A stretch of 64,000 bases of DNA from Ischnura elegans (Eukaryota; Arthropoda; Insecta; Odonata; Coenagrionidae), in NCBI RefSeq assembly GCF_921293095.1, contig NC_060246.1, positions 11,054,001 through 11,118,000 on the forward strand. The letters are read 5' to 3'. The notes under the pieces are model-generated. The model had not been told where the DNA came from. It made no database searches and saw only the letters and a program-made list of their open reading frames with translations. Of this stretch, positions 1-12,700 are shown in pieces. Each line of letters begins with the position of its first letter. Positions within the stretch are counted from its first letter, which is position 1. A program made the translations under genes and the position numbers.

Positions 1-3000
1 GCGTAAACTTGACTCGTTCACGGGGCAGGTTAACGCAACGCTTGACCGACGCTTGACTGATGCTCAAAATAGTGTAAGAAAAGCCCCTATGAAGCAGCAT
101 TCGTATCAAATGACTTTAGGCGCGCCAGTTATAGTATCTCTGTTTGGAAAAAATGCACTGCGTAAACATGCTGCATGCTTAAACGCACCACGGTGTGCCC
201 TACACATTCGGGTTTCATATCTTGCGTCAAGAGCCTTCTGATAAATAAAAGTTTTTGTTTTGTTATCAGGCGCAAGATAAAGCGAATAAAGCTAAATAAA
301 AATAAAGTGAAGAGGGACGCAGGGAGGGGGTTTTTTGGGGGTTTAAACCCACCCAAAATCTCAAAGAATCTTTTTATAAAGCATTTGGTTATTAATATAT
401 GGGGGACGGATGAGTCACAAAATATTTAACTATTCACACAGCCGCAAAACCTACCATTTTGAACCTTTTATCCTAAAAAATGTCTGGGGAGGGCCCCCAC
501 ACCTCTCGCTTACCTTGGCGAATTTTCTATACCCTACAGACCCGGAATCATGGAATCTTCGGATTGAGAACTTCCTCATCTTTGAATTTTCCTTTGAGTA
601 TAGTGGCGTGAATCACTTTCATTATCAGTATTTTTAATAACCAAACACGTTCCGTTGGATAGTTTTGGTTGGTTTAGGTTTCGAAAGATCATGAACACAG
701 AGCCTACCTTTAGCTGTAAATCGTGCCGTGGTAAGCCAGGTGCGTCCAAGGACTTTAAATATTCAGATAGATAGTTGGTGACTTCGTCTTCGTTTATTAC
801 AAAGTTAAAAGATTTGAATTCATGCAGAGTACACGGACATTACTGATAATCAACAATTGCTTGGAGATTTCCCCTATGAAAAAATTGTATTAACCTGTTT
901 CAAAATTTTATACAATTTATACAATTGCCATGGTAATTGTATAAATTGTATAAAATTTTGAAACAGTTTTATACAATTTTTTCATAGGGGTTGTTTACAC
1001 ACACGGTAGTTATGTGTTTGTTGACAACTCAATTCGAGCTGAGCCTACCTCTAATTCAATTATTTTAATACTATTTTAATATTATTTAAATATTTTTAAC
1101 ATGTTTGAACATTAAAATTTTTTTAATATTGTTAAAAAGATCAGTCAATACATTAGTAAAATCGAAAAAAAATCTTGCTTTTTTGACCGTCTTAACAATC
1201 AACTCCTAAAAACATATCTCTAAGATAAAGTTGAATTTCTTTGTGAACTTTTCCTATTTTTTAATGTCCTATATGTTATCCGGGGCTGAGACGAATCTAA
1301 AGAGCCTAATGTACTAAAATCGGTGCAGCCGTTCTCGAGTTATAAGTGTTCTAACTAACACGATTTTCGACTTTCTTTTATATATACAGATATAGATAGA
1401 TAGAAGAAGATAGAATAATCCAATTAAGTAAAATAGATTGAACTCAAAAATATCTGTGAGCTTTTTATCCCCCAAACCCCCTCCCCTCGCTGCGCCACTG
1501 CATGGGAATATTTGAAGATCTATCGAGTAATTTTCATAAAGTGAATGATATTGACTCACCATATTTCTTCGGTCTTCTCCTGCCTTGAAACCTCATCGCA
1601 ATTCCCCATTTAGCCCCACCCGTGCGATGGAATTGATCCGATATCCCTATATTATTAGTGCACCAGAAAAGAAAAAGTTCGCATTAAAGGCTGGCAATTT
1701 TCACGCACTAGAATTTTACAGTTCACATGTAGCATAACTATTACAAATTGTCTTACTAACGAAATTTGTGGAAAAAAGAAATTGCCAAACGAATTGCTAT
1801 AAATCCAATATGCTCTTACTTTTACTCATCATCAAAAGCAGATGACCAATAATTGCAGAGCGGATTCGGAGTGGCAGTTAAATACCTTGACTAAATTATT
1901 TGACTGCAATTCCCTTGACTTAAATATAAAGGATTTGCAAAATACCTCTTAGAACCTGCAGAATAACTCACTATCCAAGCCCCAATAAGAGAAAATTATC
2001 AAAGGGAGAATAAGGGATGATATCTGGCAACTGAAGCTATCACGGATATGATCTTCATTTTAAAATTATAGGTTCTCTCGTGATCGATGACGAAGCAGTG
2101 TGGCTGGCATGAAACACACTGTTCCACGTCTACTGTAATACCTCATATTTACAGTTACAGCGATAAAATTCATAAGTTTTACGTTCGGCAAAAAATGAAT
2201 TAAGCTACCGGAGTACTGGAAGTAAGCTACCGTATTTCCATAAGGATCATAATTCCTGTATTGACAATGTTATCTTTGATGTACTAAGAAACACGGTGAA
2301 TGTATAAATAAAATTTCTCTCAGGTTACCTATTCATTTCAAATGTCGACACTCCATAACGTAATGCAATGTTCATAATAATGAAATAAGTTACAGATATT
2401 CCACTCGGAAGGAATACACACGAGCTTAAAGCGGGAACAAACGAGTTGAATAATTGAGTATCTGTCACATAAAACCTTCGATTTCGCAACAAATCAAATG
2501 TGGCACTTCGACCATTGCCGCAATGCTTTTCAACAGAGGAATTATTTCCATTCAAAATTCACATGGTTAAAAGTGCGATGATTGTAATCCGAGAGGAAGA
2601 TTCTCTATCACTCGCGCTCCTTAAAAAAAGGCTCTGAAACTTATTTTAACTTCAAGGCGAATTCCTCACATGGCATTATAATTGGAACGTGAAGACGTTC
2701 GGCGTAATAAAAACTTTTCACTCAAAATAATAGCCACCATGATCACGGTTACTTAATAAAGTTAAATAAATAGTATTTGCGAATTATTCCTCCACTTAAG
2801 ATAATTGGAATTCCATTGAAAATAATACAAAGAAATATTCACTTAAGGAATAGTTTAGGTACTCACATCTTAACCCCATGAGAGCTCGCCGCGAAGTGAA
2901 ATCCAAGAACTAGGGGGAGGGGGACTTCTGGTACTCCGTCAGCCACGTGACGTATACATCGCGGAAAACCAATGCAACGCTTAGCCAATAATATTTGTTC

Positions 3001-3300
3001 ACAAGTTGGTGCTGTTATACAAAAATAGCGCGGAATTTCTTTAAAAGCCAACGGTCGCAACACACGTGATCAATGTTCCAGAATTTTCTAGTATCTACGA
3101 AGGTCAGTGGGTACGTTTGCAGAGCACGTCATTGCTTTACGAAAAACTAAACATTAGACTATCAACGGTCTGCATTCAACTGTCGCTTCTAATCCAGCGC
3201 CTCCCCTTCCCCCACTTACGAAGAAAGCACAACACACCCCAGTACGTTCACCAACGGTGCATGCGGTAGAATCATGTTTTTGCGAGTTTGAAATTTATAA
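1..3300. other. Left-edge region, no gene recognised
   Basis: AT-rich DNA with short frames only. The palindrome at 871-990 is the only structure supported. A small CTCGCTGCGCCACTGCATGG near 1487 resembles the CAGTGGCG-type transposon end. Confidence 0.5.
871..990. repeat. 120-bp near-perfect palindrome
   Basis: Positions 871-930 are almost exactly the reverse complement of 931-990, centred on CCATGG, with CCCCTATGAAAAAATTGTAT at the outer end. A handful of differences near TTAACC break perfect pairing. No coding capacity. Best read as a hairpin-type MITE or inverted duplication. Confidence 0.85.
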
Positions 3301-3372
3301 AATTAATTTTCTAAACTGTTTCAGCCGTTTCTTCGTTCGTTGAAGTCACCGTCTCATTCCGGGGAAACGAGA

Positions 3373-4309
3373 ATGGAGAGCGGTAACTATCAACAGAAAT
3401 ACAAAGAAGAAATGCAGCGGTATTTGTTGAGGTAAGTCAGAGATGGCAGTGTATTGATATCGCGGAGTTCGTGAGCGATAAGAACATTTCTAATCCCACC
3501 ATGCGATATGCACATAAGCGAGAAGTATATTTATGTTCCCATTAGTGCTTAAAAATACACCCCTTTTAAATTCTCTCCAATGATGTATTAAAATTTATTG
3601 TCGATTTAAATATAAAGACCTTAAAATTAAATGAAAGCCACATTGAACATTAGCAGCTTCCATTCAATTCAAGGATCGTATTCATCTTTTCGGGATATTA
3701 ATGGCCAATTCTCTTTCGGATCTACGTATTATTTCGGTGGCAAAGATTCTACGAAATGGAAATTTCTATTGATTTTCCATATGCGAATATGTCTTTCGAG
3801 ATTTTCATAATTGCTTCCTTACGTTCAATGCAGATAAAATTTCAAGTGACGTCCGCAAGGAATTTGTTGTCGCGTTAACTAATCAAGCATAAACAGTGAA
3901 ATCTGTGCAGTTATAAAACAACTTTTAATAGCAAACACGGTCTCCAATCTTCTTAAGAATGTATGCTATTAAATTCGGTCAGCAATTTTCTTCCACTATG
4001 CCACAGATTTCGCTAAAGCTTTCTAAGCCTTTTTGCATCTGTTCATTTATAAGCGATTGGTTAGTACTTGGCACACTTTTCTTACCCTCAAAATAGAGTC
4101 ATTAAGCCTGAATAAATGTGCCATAATTCTTTCATCTAAATGTCGATGCAATGAATAACACTTGAAGGAAATTTAATGCTAATAATGAATGTTTGTAATT
4201 ATTTTTTCTGGTCATTCGCAGATTCGTTTCCCAGATGGCCATGCTCAACTCAGCGATGTATTGGTGGAATAACCTGATGCCGTCATCACTCTACAAAAGG
4301 GATTGTTGA
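3373..4309 (+). CDS. Short two-exon ORF, unknown 48-residue protein
   Basis: Join 3373-3431 and 4222-4309. ATG follows GAAACGAGA; donor GTAAGT is perfect and the acceptor is TTCGCAG. The peptide begins MESGNYQQKYKEEMQRYLLR, continues FVSQMAMLNSAMYWWNN and ends SSLYKRDC. The first half is charged and helical, the second carries a hydrophobic aromatic patch; it is not a clear membrane segment. A further donor, GTAAGT after 4474, lies 165 bases past the stop, so the transcript may have a 3' UTR intron or be a decay target or non-coding RNA. I do not recognise the family. Confidence 0.45.
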
Positions 4310-5644
4310 ATGGTTCATTGGGAGCAGCACTGGAGCCTCCACAACTCTAACCGAAGATATAATTTACCTGCGAGAGCTACTACTGAGGAAAATGTACGGA
4401 GCCACTGATGGAATTGATTTCTTTCCGTTAAGATAGTCAAATTTCTTGGTCTTCAACGTCGAATCTTACTGTAGGTAAGTCATATCGTTTATTTTTAATA
4501 TTTTTTTTCATAATTAACCAGTTTTTAGCCACTAAAATTAATTTTCATTGATATGTTTGGCTTTTTCATTAATTAATAGTATAAAAAGAGGCATCTTGAG
4601 TAGGTTTAAACATGTTGTAAATAACTAGAAAGTTTGGTTAATTTTTTCCCAAAATATAACCATTGTTAGTTACGTTTAATTGTTCACTTTAGGTGGTGGA
4701 GGTTATAGCGGCTAAACGTAGTAGAGTCCGTTAGCGATCAACAGAGTCCCATTTGACAATAAAATGTCGCATGCCGCAAGAAAAAGCAGTCTGGAAATAA
4801 TTTAGTAAATATCAGCTTCAGCGCTCGCCAAGTTAATACCTTGGTCACCCCCACTATAGTGATTTTCAATTGCTAACTTGACGCGTTCATGAATTTTAAT
4901 AAACGCGTTTTGCATGAGAATGTTCATGAATGTTTCACCAGTGATTCAGGCAGGATCTGTGAGGTTCGCTTATCAGTAAAGTGCAATTCAATAATATAGG
5001 TCGTACTCAACTAAAATTGAAGAGAGGGCCTTCGTCTGCCTCTATACCTTTAAGCATGAGTAAAACTGACAGAACTTTCGCCGAATACTTGAATATTCTG
5101 ACGAAAATCACGATGAGTTTTAGAAATACACTAAGAAAGTTTTCTCTGGTTTTACTTCAGCTCCCAAACGGTTTCAAAATTTCTTATTTCCATGGACTAC
5201 GCGAAGAAGCAAAAAAATGAGGAGGGTTTTAACATCGATAAACACAGAAAAGAAGTAAATAAGGCCGAAATTTTGAGTCAGCATAAATGGCTAATGTTGC
5301 GTCGAAGAATTAGACGGTATGCAAAGGACCTAGTGAAGGTATATACTCTGAATAATGCAAAAGAATATGTCGAGAAAGAGGTACCTATACAACAAATATA
5401 ACCATAATTTAGAAGATGCATTCGGTCGAGCGGTTGCGGTAATTCCTTTGAATGCATGTCATTCACGAGAGAGGAAAATCATCGTAAGCCTGAGAACATT
5501 ATCCAGTCATCACCATAGGGGGTGAAAAGGGAGAAAGATGCGGTCAAATACGGTCATGCCCGCCGCGATCGCTGCTTCGCGTAGGTTTGCACGTCCATGT
5601 GTCAAGAGCTCAGTGGGAAGAGGGAAAGAATACTTCCGCCGACC

Positions 5645-5825
5645 CAGGGCCGGATTTACCGTAAGGCGAAATAGGCACGTACCCAGGGGTGTCGCAGTCC
5701 AAGGCGCGCCTTCTCTTACCTCATGCGAGTGGTTATGCCTAATATAAAAATCGGGGGCTCAGGTGAGGAGGGGCGCTCAATGGAGAGGTGCCTATAGCGT
5801 ATAACTTTGGGTGAATCCGGCCCTG
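5645..5825. mobile_element. hAT-type MITE, 181 bp, 8-bp TSD
   Basis: Ends CAGGGCCGGATTTACC and GTGAATCCGGCCCTG are inverted repeats. The element is flanked on both sides by CGCCGACC (5637-5644 and 5826-5833), an exact 8-bp target duplication typical of hAT transposition. Non-coding. Confidence 0.88.
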
Positions 5826-6760
5826 CGCCGACCAAAAAAAAGTCTCTCACTCTAACCCACTGTTCCCATGTGACGATTCAGATGTTCTTCTTTATCTTAC
5901 CCTATTTTCACTCGATGCGTACTTCCTTGAGAATTTTGCCTGCACTTTCAGACATTTGTATGGAGTTTTAAAAAACTAGGGCTGACACATGAGTGCAGTT
6001 AAATTTAAGTACATGGCGAAGTTTATTATTCATCCAATGAAATCGTAATTCCACCAAGTAGAGCCTGTGAAAATTGATGGCCGGATCACCCGATCATAAA
6101 GTAGAGTAATTGCATTAAATACCTATTGTTCTTACTAATTAATTTCTAATCAATGTGAAAGTATTTTTTAATTTATCTCGCTGTATGCAAAAACACTAGA
6201 CCCAGCATTCAAAGAAAATTTTGCATTTTCAAAAAGACCCCACATTGGGTCGAAGAATTTTCCCTCTCGTCAAAAGAAGAGAATGCTAAAACCAGTTTGT
6301 TTTAAATAAATTTCTGCAAAAATGTTTAAGCTTCACATTGAGTGCGAGAGGAGAAGGCTCCCTACCTTTCATCCGATGACATCCATCGGGGGCAGAGTTC
6401 AGCTGTTCATCGGCAATTCCCCAAAATATACATTTTCACCCACACTTCACATTCAACACACAACTAATAATGAATTTTTTGATGCACGCTTGACATTTTC
6501 ACTTCACTGGATCGCTTGATAATCACTCTTTCCTGCCCTTCAATAACACAACAGGTAGATTCACATTTTCCATGAGACATGCACACTGCTTACAGTATGA
6601 CCGATGAGAATACACCAAGGATTGAGCCAAAGGCTTCACAGGGATCGATGAAAGCTTGAATTTAGGCTTGTACTTTCATCCAATGTATTAACGGAGTTAT
6701 TCACTCCACCTTTCATAAACTCTAAAAAAACAAGAGACAGGCCTTAAGCTACAACACAAA

Positions 6761-6895
6761 AAACTTGTATTGATGACACTATACCTCTAATCATATGGCA
6801 AGGAGGAATTGTGACAGCGGAAATGCATGCAATACATAACAATGAAAGCCATTCCTAAAGGTCTGGTTTCATGATAGTGTCACTAGTACAAGTTT
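6761..6895. mobile_element. Small MITE with 25-bp inverted ends
   Basis: AAACTTGTATTGATGACACT at the left pairs with AGTGTCACTAGTACAAGTTT at the right, with a few mismatches. The spacer is non-coding. A target duplication is not clear. Confidence 0.5.
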
Positions 6896-8611
6896 ATGTT
6901 CATTTCTGAAAAGTTATAATCGATAATGCGTGAACCAAATTCGCGAGTTGCCGTTGGAGCCAGATTTTGATAATAGTAAAAAAAAATATGAAAATCCAAA
7001 AATAAGAATGCGGATACAGAAACACCATTGATTTTGACCAAATCCTATTGCCAAAAAATGTTGCCTTCTTGCACAAAAATTATGATTTAATGCGCAGAAA
7101 CAGCATGGAATAATAGGTTATTTACGAGCCTGGGACTTACCAGTACCCTTCAGCGGCAGATCATCCACCTCTCAACACTAACTGAGCTTCTTCGAGACTC
7201 AAACTTCGCTATGACAGAGTGAGGACGTAGGGGAAAATCCTAAAGTGACGCACTGCTTCTAACTTACAGCACGGAGAGGTAATGGAGGAGGGAGAAATTA
7301 CTAAGTATATCAAGGAAGGTTGCCTGGCTCAAATAGCCCATGGCAGAGTCAAAATTGCTGACCTTGATTTTGGGTGCATCGCGAAGGCGGTCGGGAGAGG
7401 TTCGGTTTGCGCGTCGTTGGGTGGAGCTGGTAGTTAGGGGGAGGCGCTGAAAGGGGCGGGGGTAGGGGACCACTCACGGCGCCACCCTCAACACAAAAAT
7501 ACCCTGTCTCGTGAAGTCCCATACAGACACTTTCAAAAGTTTTAGCACAAACTATGTGGTTTCTCGAGAAATTTTAGTTTCCCTTGCTCTTTTCGTTTTC
7601 CTTGGTTACTCACCGAAACTATTACGCATGCGGGTGAAGATATAGGCACTCAGACGGAGATGTTGCAAATTGATTATTCTGTTTCGATTTATGTCGGATT
7701 TAGTAATTATTTCGTACAGAGCATTTACTGTGTACTTGCCCCGGTTTTCACTGTTAGTTTGTACTGTACGTATATTTTAATTTCCTTTGATGGCAGTAGC
7801 GGTGGAGTAGTGGAGTAAACGTGCGATTGAGATGTTGGCGATCGAATTCCCGACGCGGAAAACATTGCTTAAATATTTTCAGGTTCCCTATCCTGGATCC
7901 GCCACTGCATTGTTTTGAACATACTGCCTCTTCGGAAGGCGCCCATCTGAGTAATATGTTGTAATTCAGAATCCCCCATAGAATTACCATATAAGGACAT
8001 GTGATCACTGCCCACTAGTAAGTACACCGCTTTCCATTGAGCTTTCGGCAGTCCATTGTGGAACGTTTACCGTCATAATTGTGCTAAAGGAGGTGAGTAT
8101 AAGTATGTTCTAACGTTACGTACGTAAGCGCGGCAAGGTACGCACTCACGTATTTAGGGTAATTAACAAAGAGAAGGTGAATATAAAACTTAGAAACCGG
8201 GTACTCCCCATAACTCCTTCAAGGATTTTGCTCCCCCCTGCATGAACATTTTCACGTGAGCACCTTCGATCTATTCCTCACTGATCCAGTTGATCATCGA
8301 AATTAAACATTCACAGGAAGGATGAGGAAAGCTAAAGGATTTAACCGTAGGCAGATTTAGGGGAGGGCTCGGGACGCTTAGAGAAGATTTTTAATACAAT
8401 TAAAAATCATGTCTAATAATTAATAACCTTGTCTATTGTTCTTTTGTCTATTATTTAATTGGTCATTACGCTGGTTTTGTTTCATATATTACGGAGCCTC
8501 AATCGTTTAAGTCTTGATCACAAATGAATAAGACAAATTTTCCGACCATTGATCATTTGCTAGTCAGCGCCCGGAAGAAAAGCGTCGCATAAGTGGGAAA
8601 GGGGCTCGGAA

Positions 8612-8887
8612 CAAGGGCGTACCCAGGATCAACATTAGAAGGGGGGCGAGCCGAGGTCGTTCACGATGTAACACTGAGAAGGTTATGGAAAGAAATTTTT
8701 AAAAAATTATAACAGCGCTTTATAAGTTTTTAAATTAATTTGCTCGGTAAAGATATTTTTATTTTAATTACATGTTTATACTAATATCACTTTTCTTGGA
8801 TTTAAAGAAAAAATTTCAAAACTTTCTTTGAACTAAATTTAATTTTACTTCTAGGGGGTCAGCTGACCCCCGCTGCGTACGCTCATG
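8612..8887. mobile_element. MITE of the CAAGGGCGTACCC family
   Basis: Left end CAAGGGCGTACCCAGGATC and right end CGCTGCGTACGCTCATG match the ends of the copy at 29197-29438. The flanks GCTCGGAA and ACTCGATA agree at 5 of 8 bases, possibly a worn target duplication. Confidence 0.6.
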
Positions 8888-9503
8888 ACTCGATAACTGT
8901 CGTTAGTATACATGTCATTTATTAATCTTTCCATATTAATAACTTTAATATTAAAGTACGGAATATTTCGCACAGTTATTGCTGTGTGTTGTTTTTACAC
9001 TCAAATATATTTGAGGAGACCGTTTGCCAGATGGACTCTTGTGCCTACCCACACCCCCAGAAAAAAACCTGGATCAGATCTTGGATTTAACATTAGGCCC
9101 ACCACGTGATGTGTTATATGAGATATGTGGCGATGTTTGGCGTATCCATCACGAATTTATGGACTTTCAGGTTTAAACTCTCCATTCTATTTAAATGATG
9201 ATAATCAAGACGACCAAATACCAAAGGAGACCCTGTACCGTCTGTAACTTCTGGGCCATTTGAATAGGTGTATATCTACCTGATGATAGCAAATGCTCAA
9301 ATAAAGTGAGTATGATAAGATCCAACTCTATTCAGAGACATTTACGCTTACCTCGATGATTATTCCGTTTGCAGCCTTCTATCGGCATTTAACTCGGTTG
9401 CCTTCATGTATTACACACGAATAAACGTCCAAAAACATATATTCATGAAGTGTCAGATCAAACTGTAATCATTTACCCCGCCAGCCTGACCTCATACGAG
9501 AGA

Positions 9504-9590
9504 CTATCGATCATACTTGATCGATTCAACCACTTTCGATACATTCTATCGACATCATTACTTTCGATATATTGTTGATGTCGACGTCGT
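9504..9590. promoter_or_regulatory. Cluster of TATCGAT-like motifs upstream of Rab23
   Basis: Within 87 bases lie CTATCGATC, TTGATCGATT, TTTCGATA, CTATCGACA and TTTCGATATA, ending in TGTCGACGTCG. This is 170-260 bases before the Rab23 start codon. TATCGATA is the DREF-type core promoter element of insect housekeeping genes. The clustering is seen; the promoter role is inferred. Confidence 0.4.
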
Positions 9591-9763
9591 TGGCTGGCTG
9601 AAGGTACTCAGCGTTTGTTACGGAGGAATGAATTTCAGTTTTGTGACCTCGTGAAAATTATTTTATTAGTATGACTGGATACCAAAGAAACAATTTTTAT
9701 TGACACTCGGTATTGGGGCAGTGGCGCTGAGTAGGTGATTGGCCCTCTTGGCCGCCAGAAGTC

Positions 9764-9796
9764 ATGAGGGAAGAGGATTTAGAAATAGCTATCAAG
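9764..9796 (+). CDS. Rab23: Rab23 exon 1 (start codon)
   Basis: Eleven codons, ATG to the AAG before donor GTAAGA, phase 0. The peptide MREEDLEIAIK matches the Rab23 N-terminus in length and pattern, which fixes the start. Confidence 0.9.
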
Positions 9797-12700
9797 GTAA
9801 GAACTTGCCATTAAGTGACTCGGTAATCATAAAGAAAGCAGTAATAACGACTTTTTTTTGCATTTAATTAGGGACCCCGAAAATGAGTAGTTAGCAGAAC
9901 GTATCTCTCTTTAACCTGAAAACACAGCGAATGTATTAACATTACCGTCCGAAAGCACCTCACTAGTTTTCTGAGAGCCTACCTCTATGCTAGTATTTAC
10001 GTTATGGTTATTTGAGATTATTTTTGATGATTGAAGTGCAGGTAATTCTAGCATTGACGCTCTTGAATTCTTTTTATTCTGGGCGATCAGATATCGAATT
10101 GTGGATTTAAGATCTCGTCCTTTAAGTAAAATTCCTTCTGCATGTACCTGCTTTTTGGGATTGAGCCTAGTATTGGATTCTCCAACGAAAATATTGCTGC
10201 CACTGCTACTAAGCTCAATCCTTCAATTTTCACAGCTCTCATTTGTCATTTTTTTATTTCCAAGAGTATAGTTGAAGATAGCAATTGAGGTTCAGGGAAG
10301 AATTATAAATAAGCATTACATATCCTTTTAACTTCAATTTAATTTAACTGCTTAGTTCAAATCATGATTTTTGTAAAAAAAATCGTGTCATTTGTATCCT
10401 GCAACAGGTGGTGATTGTTGGAAATGGTGCTGTTGGAAAGTCTAGCATGATCCAGCGCTTCTGTAAGGGGACATTCACCAAAGATTACAAGAAGACCATT
10501 GGTGTGGACTTCCTCGAGCGACAAATCGAGTAAGTGTGAAACAGAGCTTGAGTTCAGGCTTTATCTTCTTTGCAATGTAAACATTGAACTAACATGTTTA
10601 AGTATACCGGGACTAGCCACGGTGATAACTTTTACGGAGTAACCCGCAATGCACAAATAGTGCGAAAAATCCACGGAGGAAAAATCATTCGCCATGACCG
10701 GGATTCGAACCCGGATCTACAAGGGAGAATGACGCCTCGGTAGCTTAACTGGCTTAAGCACTCGGCCGGAAATCGAGGGATCCGGGTTCGAATCCCGGTC
10801 ATGGCGAATGATTTTTCCTCTGTGGATTTTTCGCACTATTGAACTAACACTTTGTATTTCAATATAGAAGATATTGCTTGTGAGAAATCGCATTGATTTT
10901 TTTACATAGTAGAGACGACATACCTGCAATAACTTCGAATCGGCCTTATGCACTCCAATTTAACTATCAAGTTTTGCCAATGGAAAAAATAACTTAATTC
11001 AAGGATCGACCCTCGGAACTTTGGCCATTACTTAGGCTGTTACACTATCAAGGATGTTTCCCTGTCTGGGACCTGCAATTTGGTGGAAATTCTAGGTTGT
11101 AGGTTTTGTAAGGCACTGATTCCTGTAATGTCCTCGAACTGACCATCAATGATCATGACAATTTCAATGTAACGGTGAATTGTAGCCACGAGCAAAAAGT
11201 CTGCTAGACAAGGCATCGATCCACTCAGTGTTAATCTGCTCCAAATTTTGGGACTGGAGGAGGAAAAAACTCACAGGAAATTCTTATTTAGAGGCACAAA
11301 ATGTACTTGACCTATTTACTAATTTTTTTTCTGTGTAGTGTTATCATCCTACTAAATGTTTTGTCAGTAATGTATCATTATGCAACTTATTCCTACTTTT
11401 GTTTCCTGAAATGTGAATGTGTATTTATAATTTTTATCTGCGCCAAAAAAAGAACAATGGGTCATTCATAGACATATACCTCTCCGTTGACAATTTAAAA
11501 ATTTTTGATGGCCGTTGCTACATGCATACAAGCTTACACGTAGAGAAAACATCACTGAAATGTGATTAAAGAATGGAGAAAATAATTAGTGGAATATTTT
11601 AAACTCGCTTTTCATGTATGTTTATCAAAAGTGAGGGAGGTGAGCCTACTTCTAATTAGGAAGAGAGTAATAATGGAGGGCTTGTGGCTGTGTATGAGGA
11701 CATAGAATTTGCGTCAAACCTGACTCCATGGACACATTTCTTATAAACCTACACCATTATCTTCTTTGTCGAGGATATCCTGACAACCTTCTGCATAAGA
11801 AAATACACATCCTATAATTTTTCAAAAAATTTTCCCGGAAGTTGCCCTAGGGGGTGCACCACTCCTCCTCCCCCCCCCCCCCCCCCCAAAGGTTATACGT
11901 ATGTAATTACGCTACGATATATACATATAATTGTTTGTGCTCGCAACTATTTTATTTTTCCCTCTTATCAATACCCAGGATTTCGCCTGGAGGAGACCTC
12001 ATTCGACTGATGCTGTGGGACACGGCTGGGCAGGAGGAGTTTGATGCTCTCACGAAGGCGTACTACCGTGGCGCCCACGCTTGCCTCCTTGCCTTCTCAG
12101 CCACGGATAGGCTGTCTTTTCTGGCTGTGCCCATGTGGAAGAGGAAGGTAAGCAAAGCTGTTAGTAGTTGCTGTAGTTACTGGGCATTAATTAAGTGATA
12201 TTATATGGTGTGTTCCTGCATATATTACTGTTATATCTTTGCTTGTGCTTATTGTACTCATTGGCAAGTGATGCGGTTTATATGAACCTATTCATTTTTT
12301 TTTTCAATGTCTTGTTTTTTTTATTTTGGATTTAATCTGAGTGTTTTCTTTTATCTAGTATTCATTTTTTTCATCAATATCTTTCGTGCAAATTATTTAC
12401 CAACATTACACTGTTAGGTTTATTTTGAAAGTATTCAAAGCACAGGGCAGTGTCGAGTATGCATTTTGTGAAGGATTCCATAGTAAACCTAAAATTTTAA
12501 TCTGGCCCAAGATAGGATACAAAAGTGATCACCCTCTACAGGGGAATATTCCTTTCTGTATTTGTATTGGATATTTCCTCTTAAAATATCCAACTCTTGT
12601 ATCGATCCATTCTGGTTCTGAGTCGCATTGAGTCTTTGAAATCCAAAGCATGAGCGTTATGCTGTCTTACCTTTCTGTGTAAAATTTTCATTATGTTTCA

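Larger units (their letters stand above)
4475..9500. other. Intergenic region with small MITEs only
   Basis: Apart from the elements at 5645, 6761 and 8612, no gene is recognised. Frames at 4981-5401 are Lys-rich, lack splice support and match no family I know. TATCCTGGATCCGCCACTG at 7890-7908 is a solo end of the CAGTGGCGGATCCAGG family. Confidence 0.5.

Noticed and set aside
53-637. Short overlapping frames at the left edge
   Set aside because: No start context, splice sites or similarity to known families.
10727-10806. Possible tRNA gene
   Set aside because: A- and B-box matches exist, but there is no adjoining 7-bp acceptor stem; the B-box belongs to an inverted repeat arm.
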